NCBI RefSeq assembly: GCF_030503435.1
Contig: NZ_JAUKPO010000017.1
Coordinates: 1 to 64,000, forward strand
Length of the DNA stretch: 64,000 nt
Direction: 5' to 3'
From: Rhodocytophaga aerolata
GTDB taxonomy: Bacteria; Bacteroidota; Bacteroidia; Cytophagales; 172606-1
Shown: in pieces, positions 9,751-20,800 of the stretch
How positions within the stretch are numbered: the stretch's first letter is position 1
Layout of the letters: every line of letters begins with the position of its first letter
Notes under the pieces: generated by a model
Told to the model about the DNA's origin: nothing
Database searches by the model: none
The model's input: the letters and a program-made list of their open reading frames with translations, nothing else
Position numbers and translations under genes: made by a program

Positions 9751-11073
9751 ATGAAAAAATTGTTACTGATTGTACTCTTTTCATTCTTTCATCAAGTTCT
9801 GTTTAGCCAAGATATAAGAATTTATCATGGTGAAATATCTGAGTCAGTTTTTCTGAAACAAAACGATAAATTAGAAAACTCAAGTAGGGAAAGTGTCAAA
9901 ATTACGAGGGGGGTAAACGGCATTGTGACAATACATATATTGAACCCTAATCCCTTCTTCTACAATTATGAAATAAAGACCGAAGACGTTGATATCAAAG
10001 ACGATTATTCAGATCAATTTGCAGAATTGGTTAAATTAATCAATGCTTTACCCGACGTATCGAATCTGCTAGCGAACAGTATTCCAGTACCTGCTGCTGT
10101 AGGAGGTGGGCCATCAAGCTTTGATATATATAAAACCTATTTAGTACTTCTCAATACAGACCTTACTAATGCCAAGAGCTTCATAGAAGCATCTGACAGA
10201 CCCGAAACAGTTGAAGAAGCGTTAAAAAGAGTAAGCAATAATGCTGGCTATGGATTTAGAGCAGCAGTTGCTAAAATTCAGCAGAATCTGCCTTCAGTTA
10301 AAGGCCGTTTTAATAGCAAATCGCTTGAAAAAGATTTAAATGACATCCTTGAACAAGCAGTCAGTGATGGTACATTTGATGCTTCCCTCACCTTAGGAGG
10401 GGATGCTACTTTAATAGCACTATTCAAATCAGCTTTTTTAGGATTAAATAATCAATTGGCCACAGCTGTGAAAGAGATATTAAAAGTTACTGAGAAAGAT
10501 AGAATTATACGTTTTACAGTACCAGTTAAAGATAATAAACAGACAAATGTCAAACTTATCATCACAAAAATAAATGCAGAAGCAAACACCGTTCGGGAAT
10601 TGTTAAATGAAGAGGTCGCCGCGATACTCCCTTTATATGTAAGAAAAAGATTTGAAATAGTTCCTGTTGTAAACCTAGTTTTTCAAGCTAATCGTCAAAA
10701 ATTTTCAATTGAAAATAATTTGGTCAGAAGTGTTTCTGATGACGATGCCAAGTTTAATATAGGGGCAATGGCATTGATGAATTTCGCCTCTTTCGGTGAA
10801 TTCAAAGAATATGGCGTAGGTTTTGGAATTGGATATTCAATACAGCCAAATGGTAAGGCAAGTAGTTTTTTTGCTATTCCATCTTTATCATACAAAGACA
10901 TTGTTAGGTTTGGTTTTGGGTTTGGATACAATTTGTCTCCTGTTGGATTAACAAATGGAGCAAAAGTAGATGCTCCACTTCCCCCTAATATATCCAATAT
11001 TGAAGATGTCATTGACTATCAAAGAAAACCTGCAGTAGTTTTTACGATTGCCATCGCTGGAATAAAATTATAA
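9751..11073 (+). CDS. Secreted or outer-membrane protein of unknown function
   Basis: 440 residues starting with a signal peptide (MKKLLLIVLFSFFHQVLFSQ). Residues ~80-250 are predicted mainly helical and polar. The last ~150 residues contain alternating glycine/aromatic strands (YGVGFGIGYSIQPNG, VRFGFGFGYNLSPVG) ending in a strand with FTIAIAGIKL, the look of a small outer-membrane barrel. No named family was recognised. The neighbours are secreted proteins and IS debris, so it belongs to the same accessory block. It may be periplasmic with a membrane-inserted tail. Confidence 0.65.
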   Translation: MKKLLLIVLFSFFHQVLFSQDIRIYHGEISESVFLKQNDKLENSSRESVKITRGVNGIVTIHILNPNPFFYNYEIKTEDVDIKDDYSDQFAELVKLINALPDVSNLLANSIPVPAAVGGGPSSFDIYKTYLVLLNTDLTNAKSFIEASDRPETVEEALKRVSNNAGYGFRAAVAKIQQNLPSVKGRFNSKSLEKDLNDILEQAVSDGTFDASLTLGGDATLIALFKSAFLGLNNQLATAVKEILKVTEKDRIIRFTVPVKDNKQTNVKLIITKINAEANTVRELLNEEVAAILPLYVRKRFEIVPVVNLVFQANRQKFSIENNLVRSVSDDDAKFNIGAMALMNFASFGEFKEYGVGFGIGYSIQPNGKASSFFAIPSLSYKDIVRFGFGFGYNLSPVGLTNGAKVDAPLPPNISNIEDVIDYQRKPAVVFTIAIAGIKL

Positions 11074-11103
11074 AACTATGTCATAACTACATCGATTAAA
11101 AAG

Positions 11104-11412
11104 TTGAAAAATTCGTGTTTTGTAACACTTGTCATTGATTCTACATTAGAACCCAGTAACCATGGAATTAATTGTAGTTTACAATATTGTATTTATGTCC
11201 ATATTAATTGGGCCGATGATGACATCGTCTGCTGGTCCGTTTCTGAACAAGTAAATGGCACAATCAAGAATGAATTTTATTGTCGGGGTTTCCTTACTTT
11301 CCCTTTGGCCCACGAACGTATAGCAAGAGCCATCCATTCGTATAACTATCTGCGTCCACATGCCGGTTGTGATTACTTAATGCCTGCTCAGGCGCATTTC
11401 ATAGAAGGCTGA
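11104..11412 (+). pseudogene. IS3-family OrfB remnant
   Basis: The open frame reads EPSNHGINCSLQYC, then VSEQVNGTIKNEFY, then ARAIHSYNYLRPHAGCDYL and ends shortly after MPAQAH. These are the second-Asp region, the catalytic-Glu helix and the C-terminal tail of an IS3 OrfB, with the intervening part shortened and the Asp of the HSDHG motif changed to Asn. The N-terminal half is absent. It is a dead fragment, distinct in sequence from the other two IS3 pieces in the window. Confidence 0.78.
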
Positions 11413-11605
11413 CTTACTAAAAGATGGTCTATGAATAGTACTAAAAAATAGTAATTATTAATACAAATAATTTATCTTCAATTCTGTAAAGCTATTTTAG
11501 CACTAGACCCAAAAACTTGGCAGCAACCAAGTATCAGTAAACTAAGGTCTTATATAGCCATATTTTCACTGTTTATTTTATTCAATCATTCGTTAGTAGT
11601 CATAT

Positions 11606-14017
11606 ATGAGTAGAACTGCTGGATTGCTTGTATTTCTTTGTTGTGTTAGTTGCCTAGCAACAGCTCAATCCATTCTGGTATTGGATAAGGTTAGTCTCCA
11701 GCCCATTGAAAACGTAATGATCTATACACAAGCTACAAATAACTATGTAAATACCAATATCCAAGGCATAGCCGATATTAGTCTGTTCAATGATTCACCA
11801 AAGATTCTCATTAGCCATCCTGCCTACCAGCTACAAACAATATCGTATCAGGAGTTGGCAGAAGCCAAATTTAGAGTGTTGATAACAGAAAAAATATACA
11901 ACCTGGATGAAATAGTAATATCAGCCAGCAAATTTGAAGAGAAGAAATCTGATCTCCTAGGACAAGTACAGGTGCTGAAGGCACGAGAAATTGCTTTTAT
12001 GAATAGTCAGACATCGGCTGAAGTACTGCAGAACTCTGGCAATATTCTGGTACAAAAAAGTCAGCAGGGGGGAGGTAGTCCCATTATCCGGGGTTTTGAA
12101 GCCAACAAGGTATTATTGGTAGTAGATGGTGTACGCATGAATAATGCCATTTACCGGGGAGGCCATCTGCAAAATGTGATTACGCTGGATAATGCAATGT
12201 TAGACCGTATAGAAGTAATTTTTGGACCAGGTTCTGTCGTATATGGCAGTGATGCTTTAGGGGGAGTCATGCACTTTGTTACAAAATCTCCGAGCCTCAA
12301 AATAGATTCTGCCACAAATGCAGTCTCGGGAAATGCTTTTATACGGTATGCGACAGCCGCCAGAGAAAAAACAGCCCATGCAGACGTAAATATTGGATTT
12401 AAAAAGTGGGCTTTCTTAAGTGCTATTACTGCTTCTGATTTTGATGATTTACGGCAGGGAACCATCCGGCGGCACGGATATGAGGATTGGGGAAAACGCA
12501 CATTCAAGGTAAAAACGATTGATGGTCAAGACCAGACGCTTCCATTAAAAGATGTAAATATTCAATCTCCCTCTGGCTACACACAGCTCGACCTGATGCA
12601 GAAAGTGGTATATCGGCCAAAAGAATTCATAAGTCATCAGCTGAATATCCAATATTCTACCTCGTCAGATATACCCCGCTACGACCGGCTAACCTTGCTT
12701 GATGACAGGAGCAACCCTCGTTTTGCGGAATGGTACTACGGGCCGCAGAAACGCCTGTTTGGTTCTTATCAGCTGGAACTAAAAGCAACTAAAGGATTGT
12801 ATAACAAGGCCCGGTTTGTTGCTGCTTACCAGAATATAGAAGAAAGCCGCATGGATCGCCGTTTTGAGAATCCAGTGAAAAACCACCGGATTGAAAATCT
12901 GGACATCTATACCCTAAATATAGATTTGAACCGCAATATAGCCAGCCATGAAATCCGCTATGGGCTAGAAGCTACAGATAACCAAGTTAAGTCCAGGGCT
13001 TTTGCCTATCACCAACAGCGTGGAGAGTACTCTTCTTTAGATACCCGCTATCCGGATGGAGGCAGTTTTATGCGGACTTTGGCTGCTTACCTGACTCATA
13101 CCTGGGAGATCAGCCCGAAAGTGATCTTTTCAGAAGGTATCCGCTACACAGGAGTAAACTTAGTAGCAAAGTTCAACAATAAAGAATTCTTTTCCTTCTT
13201 GATGGATGAGGTGAACCAGCAATATGGAGCCCTTAATGGTAATATTGGGCTGCTGTTTAAAACCAAAGGTTGGCGTTTATCTTCGGTTGCTTCTTCCGGT
13301 TTCCGGGCACCCAATATAGATGATCTGAGCAAAGTTTTTGAGTCAGTACCCGGGCAGGTTATTGTGCCTAATCCTGGCATTAAACCAGAGTATACCTATA
13401 ATGGGGAAGTGGGTATTGGAAAGGAAATTGCCGGAAAAATACAGGTAGCGGCTACCGGTTATTATACTTGGTATACCAATGCAATTACTACACAGCCTAC
13501 TACGTTCAATGGGTCCAGCACGCTGCTTTATGATGGACAGGTAAGCCGGGTAACCAGGAATGTAAACGCTGGGCAAGCATTTATCTATGGAGGCAATGTT
13601 AGTATAAGCGCACAACTCAATGCACACTTTTCTTTGCAAAGTACCCTCAACTATACGCATGGTCGCATCCGCACCGACAGCACCAATTATCCGCTGGATC
13701 ATATTCCTCCTCTATTTGGCAAAACAAGTATTTCTTTCACAAGCAAACAATTCAGAGCTGAGTTTTACTCCTTGTACAATGGTTGGAAACATTTAAAAGA
13801 TTACAACATTGTAGGGGAAGACAACCTAGCCTACGCTACTCCTGAAGGAACACCTGCCTGGTATACTTTAAATATGCGGACAGGTTATCAGTTTAACCAG
13901 AAGTTACAGCTACAGGCTGCCCTGGAAAATATACTAGACTATAACTACCGGGTATTTGCCTCAGGTATCAGTGCCCCAAGCAGGAATCTGATCTTGACAC
14001 TTCGTATCAATTTATAA
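11606..14017 (+). CDS. TonB-dependent outer-membrane receptor (heme/siderophore-type)
   Basis: 803 residues with signal peptide, then a carboxypeptidase-regulatory-like beta-sandwich (about 22-100), a TonB box region near IVISASKFEEK, a plug domain (about 115-230; contains GGGSPIIRGFEANKVLLVVDG, with NNAIYRGGHLQN downstream and GPGSVVYGSDALGGVM) and a 22-stranded barrel ending in NLILTLRINL. The plug signature resembles hemoglobin/heme and vitamin-type receptors, but the substrate cannot be settled from sequence. No TonB, ABC permease or heme lyase gene is adjacent, so it acts with a TonB system encoded elsewhere. The start follows a 190-bp AT-rich leader behind the IS remnant. Confidence 0.88.
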   Translation: MSRTAGLLVFLCCVSCLATAQSILVLDKVSLQPIENVMIYTQATNNYVNTNIQGIADISLFNDSPKILISHPAYQLQTISYQELAEAKFRVLITEKIYNLDEIVISASKFEEKKSDLLGQVQVLKAREIAFMNSQTSAEVLQNSGNILVQKSQQGGGSPIIRGFEANKVLLVVDGVRMNNAIYRGGHLQNVITLDNAMLDRIEVIFGPGSVVYGSDALGGVMHFVTKSPSLKIDSATNAVSGNAFIRYATAAREKTAHADVNIGFKKWAFLSAITASDFDDLRQGTIRRHGYEDWGKRTFKVKTIDGQDQTLPLKDVNIQSPSGYTQLDLMQKVVYRPKEFISHQLNIQYSTSSDIPRYDRLTLLDDRSNPRFAEWYYGPQKRLFGSYQLELKATKGLYNKARFVAAYQNIEESRMDRRFENPVKNHRIENLDIYTLNIDLNRNIASHEIRYGLEATDNQVKSRAFAYHQQRGEYSSLDTRYPDGGSFMRTLAAYLTHTWEISPKVIFSEGIRYTGVNLVAKFNNKEFFSFLMDEVNQQYGALNGNIGLLFKTKGWRLSSVASSGFRAPNIDDLSKVFESVPGQVIVPNPGIKPEYTYNGEVGIGKEIAGKIQVAATGYYTWYTNAITTQPTTFNGSSTLLYDGQVSRVTRNVNAGQAFIYGGNVSISAQLNAHFSLQSTLNYTHGRIRTDSTNYPLDHIPPLFGKTSISFTSKQFRAEFYSLYNGWKHLKDYNIVGEDNLAYATPEGTPAWYTLNMRTGYQFNQKLQLQAALENILDYNYRVFASGISAPSRNLILTLRINL

Positions 14018-14447
14018 GGGTGCTTGAACTTGTAACAAAGATTTGACAAAATAGTAAGCAGCTAATAGTTTAACATTAGTGAGTTATTCCATTTATCTTG
14101 GTATACAGGATTTCAAGCTAGAATGTAGCCTTTCTCAGGTATATCGGTTTTTAATTATCTTGTCCGGCGAGAGGTTGACAAAACCTCTTTAGATATTTTC
14201 CGGAAATAACAAAGGCAAAGGGCAAAGAAGATAGCTGAGTTAGATTTAGTGAGCTTCATTCTTCTCCTCCCGCCCAAGTTAAGGAGGTATATGTAACACC
14301 ATAATAATAAACTAAAAAGTAACTACTGCCAATTCAGCTGCATTTATAAGGAGTGGATTATGATCAGTAAATGGTTGAGTTACAAAAAATGGCAGCCATT
14401 CATTTACAAGATCCAATATATAGTCAGTACTTTCAAGTATAAATGAA
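14018..14447. other. Intergenic DNA before the att-like repeat
   Basis: 430 bp with no open frame of note and no recognisable RNA. It separates the TonB receptor from the left direct repeat. Confidence 0.5.
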
Positions 14448-14700
14448 CTTGTGACCTTTGATTGGCGAAAAACCAGCAGGGGAGAGGTAGCTATCTTTCA
14501 AGGGGTATTACTCGTGAAAAACGCTTCTTCAGCCTGGCTAAGCCATTGATTTTTCCTAGCGAAAAGAGGTAAAAAGGGTATTTTTGAAATTATTTTTCGA
14601 GACCTATTTGAGACCTGTATGGTATAAGTAGCTGATTTATAGCATAGAGGCGCTATACTTGTAATCAGTAGGTCGTTGGTTCGATTCCGACTGGGGGCTC
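14448..14700 (+). repeat. Left copy of ~250-bp direct repeat (att-like, element end)
   Basis: This segment aligns over its whole length with 35966-36208 in the same orientation. Shared landmarks in order: CTTGT-ACCTTTGATTGG, GAG-GCTATCTTTCAAGGGG, TTTTTCTAGCGAAAAG, a GACCTATTT box, then the tRNA 3' fragment CGTTGGTTCGATTCC followed by ACTGGGGGCTC. Identity looks roughly 70% outside the tRNA part. A paired GAGACCT box (11-bp period) lies at about 14600-14618, as expected for arm-type integrase sites. The simplest reading is the right end of a tRNA-integrated element lying to the left. Confidence 0.7.
14657..14700 (+). other. tRNA-Thr(TGT)-like 3' fragment (attachment core)
   Basis: ACTTGTAATCAGTAGGTCG followed by a perfect T-arm (GTTGGTTCGATTCCGAC-like) and acceptor strand TGGGGGCTC is the 3' half of a tRNA, with anticodon TGT at 14660-14662. 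No matching 5' half (acceptor GAGCCC, D-arm) is present upstream, so it is not a complete tRNA gene. Such fragments beginning in the anticodon loop are left behind by tyrosine-integrase elements that use the tRNA gene as attB. Confidence 0.7.
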
Positions 14701-14710
14701 TTCAAAATCA

Positions 14711-14747
14711 AGCAGTTACAATCTAAAAATTGTAGCTGCTTTTTTAT
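14711..14747 (+). terminator. Terminator after the tRNA fragment
   Basis: Stem AGCAG-TTACAA / TTGTA-GCTGCT with a short A-rich loop, followed by TTTTTATTT. It is probably the native terminator of the tRNA carried with the att site. Confidence 0.75.
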
Positions 14748-14815
14748 TTGATACACATATTGATACACATAAAGATTGCAGGTGTCAATACTGAGTTCAG
14801 AATATCTGTCTAAAT

Positions 14816-17800
14816 ATGGCAAATGATCTAGTCGCATATTCTCGTGCAGGCGATATTTTTCATTATAGATGGGCAGCAAGGCGGTGTTTAAGACTTGTCT
14901 ATCCTAATTCTTCATTGAATAAAATAATCATTGAAGGATCTTCTGAAACTGAAAAGGCAGGTGAGTATGTAATTGATGTTACAGAGTATGCAGAGAAAGC
15001 AGGCTATCAAAAAATTGATTACTATCAATTAAAGCATACAACTGTTCAACAAGATGAAGCTTTCACCTTAAGTGACTTGAAGGATACTTTTGAAGGATTT
15101 GCAAAAAGATTTCTTCAACATCAGCAAAAAAACCCGTCTGAAATCGCCAACATTTCATTTACTATTATTACTAATAGAAAAATAGCTGACTCATTTAAGG
15201 AGAACCTGTCAGCAATTGTGCAACAAAATAAGGCAGACGCTACTTTCACAAAAACAATTGAAAAATATACAAGTCTTACTTCAGAAGACTTGCGTTTGTT
15301 CTGCGCAGCAACGAAGTTGGAAGACAGTGAAGGAGACTACAATGTTCAAAAGAATGAGTTAAGAAGCGAATTATCTCAGTTAATCGCAGGCTCAATTGAT
15401 AATGCTCAGATTAACAATCTTGTTGCATTAGTGCAGGAAAAAGTTTTGCCAGATTCTGATGGCAGTATTAACCGAGAAGAGGTTCTAAAGCGTTTTGGGA
15501 TAAGTTCTGAAGGACAGTTATATCCTGCTCCTGCTATACTTGAAGAAATAAGTAACATTGTTGAGCGAGAACAACATAACACGCTTAAAGAGAAAATTAT
15601 TAATTCCTCTTACCCAGTTATTGTTCATGCAGCGGGTGGAGTAGGAAAATCTGTTTTCTGCCGCCAGCTAGTTAACTCCTTACCAGAAGGTTCTGTAGGT
15701 ATAGTTTATGATTGCTTTGGAGCAGGGAAATATAGAAATCCCAGTGAGCCGCGCCATGGGCATCGTCATGCGTTGGTACAGATTGCTAATGAATTAGCCA
15801 CAAAAGGTTTATGCGATCCTTTGCTTGTCCAAGATACTTCGTTGGATGAGAATATCATTCGAAATTTTCTATTAAGAGTTGCAACTGCAGTTGGATCTCT
15901 GAAAAAGATAGTGGAATCGGCTCAACTATTTATAGTAATTGACGCTGCAGACAATGCTGAAATGGCTGCTAGGGAGCTAAATCATAGATGCTTTGCTCAC
16001 GAACTAATAAGAGAACAAATGCCCGAAGCATGCAAACTTGTATTTTTATGTAGGACAGAACGAATCTCTTTATTGCAACCTCAAAGTTTTATTCTAAAAC
16101 TGGAGCTGGACTCATTTTCCGAACAAGAAACATTACAAAACTTATGGAAACGATTTCCGAATGCAATGGAACAAGACGGAGCAGAATTTCATCGATTGAC
16201 TGGTGGCAATCCTAGGGTTCAGGCAAACGCCTTGGATGTAAAGCATGATTCTGTTAATGAATTACTTTCTTCTTTAGGACCATTCGGCACATCAATTGAA
16301 AAGCAAATTGAGTTGCAGTTGAATAGGGCGGTATCTAAAATAAAGGATTTGCTCCCAAATGAGTTTCAGGATCATATTAATGCAATATGCTTAGGCTTGG
16401 CAAGCTTACCTCCACATATACCAATAGATGTATTGTCAAGAGCTGCGGACGTTAGTGTTGAGAATGTTAGAAGCTTTGTTGCAGATATAGGTCGTTCTTT
16501 ATGGTTATCAGATACATCTATACAATTCAGGGATGAACCAACGGAGACGTGGTTCAGAAATACATTTTTAGCAAGTAAAAGCGATTACGAGAAGTATATT
16601 GTAAAATTAGAACCTTTAGCAAATACTTTATCCTATGTAGCAGAGGTCCTTCCTCAATTGTACTTACAAGCCGAACATTATCGAAAACTTATTGATATAG
16701 CTCTTTCAGACGAGTATTTACCTGAAAACAACCCTATAGATGCACGAAATATTCGTGTTTATCGCTTACAATTTGCCTTTAAAGCTGCCCTCAAGGCCAG
16801 AAACTATAAAGATGCAATAAAGTTAGCTATGAGGGCAGGAGAAGAGGTAGCAGGAAATCAGAGACAATTATCACTCTTACAAAATAATATCGACTTGCTT
16901 ACTTCACTACAGAGTAAAGAGAAAGTACAAGAAATTGCATTCAAGAGACTGTTGAGTAGCACGTGGAATGGCTCTGAAAACGTCTATGCAGCCTCATTGT
17001 TATCCGGGATAAAGGAATATCATGGAGAAGCAAGAGGTTATTTACGCGCCGGTCTGAATTGGCTACATATTTATTTCGATGAGGCTAGGAAAAATAAAGA
17101 TACAAATCGAGATGATGGTGTAAATGACAGTGATATTTTGGAGTTGGCTTATACCCATTTAAATCTTCATGGTGTAAAAGATTCGGTAGGTTTTCTACTA
17201 ACTTTAAAACCCAAGGAGGCTATCTTTAGAATTGTACAAGATCTTACAAGAAGACTTATAGATTTTGGACGTTTTAAGGATATTTATGAATTTTTACAAA
17301 CTAGTAGATCTGAAGTCTATTTTACAGTTGCTGTAACCAGTGAACTAATCCGAATAGGAAGATTCCCTGAGAAGTCTCTAGCCGAAGCATGTTTAGAACT
17401 ACTTTGCCACTCTAGATCTAGAATTTTAAAACCGAATGATTCTCACAGAGATCAAATAACTCCTGCTATAGTCTCCTTTGTTGAAGCATGCTTATCCCTG
17501 AATTTGTCAACACAAAAGGTTTTACGTGTATTGAGGCACTATATTCCTATTAGAGCTTCACGAATGGTATATAATTCTCATTTTTCAAGTGAGCGAACGA
17601 TATACCTAAAAGCCTTAGCGATTAGGAGTCTGCTTTTAGGTAAGGAAGAAGTAGATCTAGAGGAGATTTTACCGAAAGAGTTTACTGCTGAGAAAAAAAA
17701 CTATGAATTAGAAAGCGAGATTACAGAGTTTAAGGAAATTGTTGGTGGTTTATTTCCCTGGTTTTTACTTCGTACTAAGATATTGTACATTAAAGATATT

Positions 17801-20800
17801 AAGTTAATTGAAGCTGCATATCAAATTAATGAAAAATCTGTAATAGCAAGAACGAGCAGGTATCGTAGGTATGATACTTTGCCAAGCGAGATAACCGAAA
17901 TTTGTGCTTCCATCATTATACTTTACAATCAGGCAAGTACTGAGGATGTGAGGATCTTCTACGAAAAATACCTGCAAAATGATAATGCATTCAAGGTACA
18001 TAGTAGACTAAATATGTTGCGAGCCGTCTATCGAACAGATCATCTTACATCTATAATTCAGCAACTTGAACCTTCTACTTTCCAGCTGATAAAAAGCTTA
18101 CGTGATGACGGGCCTGAGGAGATAGCCAACAGATATATTTCACTTGCTCGCGCTGTTTTGATTACATCCGCTGAAGATGCAAGTGTTTATTTTGATGAAG
18201 CTATTAATATCGCTTCCAAATTTGGCGATGAACTTGTCTACAGATGGGAGGCTATTGTTTCTTTGGCCAAACAATCGTGCAATAGTAAAGCTGCTCCAAA
18301 TGAGTTGGCATATCGATTCATTCGGTGTGCTGAATTAGTAGGAGATAATGTATACCGTGAAAAGCATTGGAATCGAAGCGAAGCAATGCGCGTTTGTACA
18401 AAAATGTCTTCTGGCATAGGCATATCAGCACTAAGTAGATGGAGAGATAGAGATATTGGAAGATTTGAATATCAGTTTGAGGAAGCCCTATACGAACTAG
18501 TGAATTCCAAAGTAATTACATCTGCTGTTGGATGGGCGTTAACCCGTTTTTTCTCCAATCATCGCCTTAATCGTTATCTGTCAATCTGTTTGGAAAATGA
18601 ATTGTCCCATAATGTAAGACAGAAAATTCTGAATGATGCTGTCCATTTACTCCAGATACAAGGTACAGACCCAAGATATTGGAAAAAGTTGAATAGCGTT
18701 GCTAATAGGTTTAATCTAAATAATGAATCACTAAATGTGATTATTAAATTTTATGCGGATCAAAAGAATACTTTAGAAGAGGAACAAGGTAGCACGTTAA
18801 GTAATTCGTCTACAACCCAGTATTCTGAAAAAGATTGGGATGATATTTTCAATGGGCTTACGATTACTAACCCGGAGAGCTTTGTTAAGTTGATTGAAAG
18901 ATTTGAAGCAACACTTAATAATCATATATATGGGCGGCCCATACAAAGTTTATTAAAAGAATGTCTAGACCGACTAACCTTAGAATCATTTTGGGATTTT
19001 ATTAATATGCTACTAACGTCAGAAACCATCGACCGCTATGATGTTCAATATGTGCTCAGCTCTATCCCAAAAGAATGGACAAATAAAGTAAGTTTCAAAA
19101 AGAAGTGGCCAGGTATTGTGTATCGATTTGGTGAGCGATATGCACACGATTTAACTGATGAGTACTCATTTGACTCATTTATTAAAGAAGTAAACGCTGA
19201 CGAATATTTAGTTTCGAAACTGAAGCTGGGAATATTTTCCGGCTTAGCAAATGGATATGAATTTGCTAATGCAAATATTTTTTTTGGATTTGTTGATCAT
19301 GCATCATCCTTTATTGAAGTGCAAGATGCTTGTGACTTAGTAGAATTTTCACTTTCCCGATTTGAGTTACATACAGAGGCAGATTTCGGAGATGGGGTAT
19401 GGAGTAACTGGCTAGATGTTCCAGAAGATATCAATAAAAACATTGCTGGTTTTATCTGGTCTGCGCTTGGTTCCCCTAAGTCAGCTGAAAGATGGAATGC
19501 AGCACATTGTATACGAAAACTTGCTGACCTAAATTGTACAGATATTCTTGATTCCTTGATTGGATGGTTGGAATATGATAAAGTAGATGCATTTGGTAGC
19601 AAAGAGTTTCCATTTTACAATCTCCATGCAAGGCTTTACTTACTAATAGCTTTATCTAGAACTTCTTTGGATCAACCCGAATTGGTAAAGAAGTACAGTA
19701 GTGTATTTGCAAAATATGCTTTAACTGAACCTCATATTTTAATACAAAAGTTTGCTTCTAATGTTGCGTTAAATATAGAAAGGGTTTTTCCATTGACATA
19801 TGATAGCGGTATACTAATAGCCATTGAAGGCGTTGGGAAGAGTAAAATGCCCATTCAGGAAGCGGACTTTGATTTTAGTACAGATAGTTATTGGCATAAA
19901 AAAGGGGAAGTAGATACTGATATTAATTTCCATTTTGGTTGGGATTTTGACAGATACTGGTATAAGCCTCTTGGAGATGTTTTTGGAGTTTCGGGAGAAC
20001 AAATTCAAGACTTAGCCGCAAATATTATTGTTAAAGAATGGAGATTAAAGTATAGGGATGGGTACAATAAAGATCCCAGAAATATTCTTTGGAATCGCTC
20101 TAGTCAAGACCGAGAAACATGGCATGACCACAGCAGTTATCCACGAACTGATGATCTGGATTTTTATTTATCTTATCACTCAATGCTTGTAGTGGCGGCA
20201 AGACTTATTGAGAAGATGCCGGTTATTTCAAAGAGAGATTGGTATGACGATGAATGGAGTGAATGGTTGTCACGGCATTTACTAACACGGGAAGACGGAA
20301 AATGGTTGGCTGACTGCAGAGATCCTTTACCATTGAAAAGACCAGAATGGATTTTTAACAGGGTTGATGGGAATGATAATTGGAAAATGGCAATTACAGA
20401 TCTAGACTTTCTTACTTGCCTTAATGATCAAGAAAAGAAGGACGCTTGGATCACTGTAAAAGGAGGTTGGCATGAGAAGCAGGGTGAAAGAAGTGAGTCT
20501 TTTCATATTTCTTCAGCATTAGTATCAAAAGGAGCATCCAATGCACTTTTAAGAGCATTGGCTACGTGTAGCGATCCCCATGATTATAAACTGCCAGATT
20601 ACGATGAAGATGGAATGGAGATAGACTCTGGAATTTTTAGTTTGAAGGGATGGATTAATAAACGTTCAGGATCTGAAGGGATTGACGAATTTGATCCATA
20701 TGCTAACCAAGTTGAATACCCCCCTTACTCTGTCGGAAGTTCAATAAAAGAGATTCTAGGTTTAACTTTGAATAGTGAAGGCAAGTGCTGGTCTATTAAT

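Noticed and set aside
14657-14700. Complete tRNA-Thr gene
   Set aside because: Only the anticodon loop, T-arm and 3' acceptor strand are present; no D-arm or 5' acceptor strand can be paired upstream.
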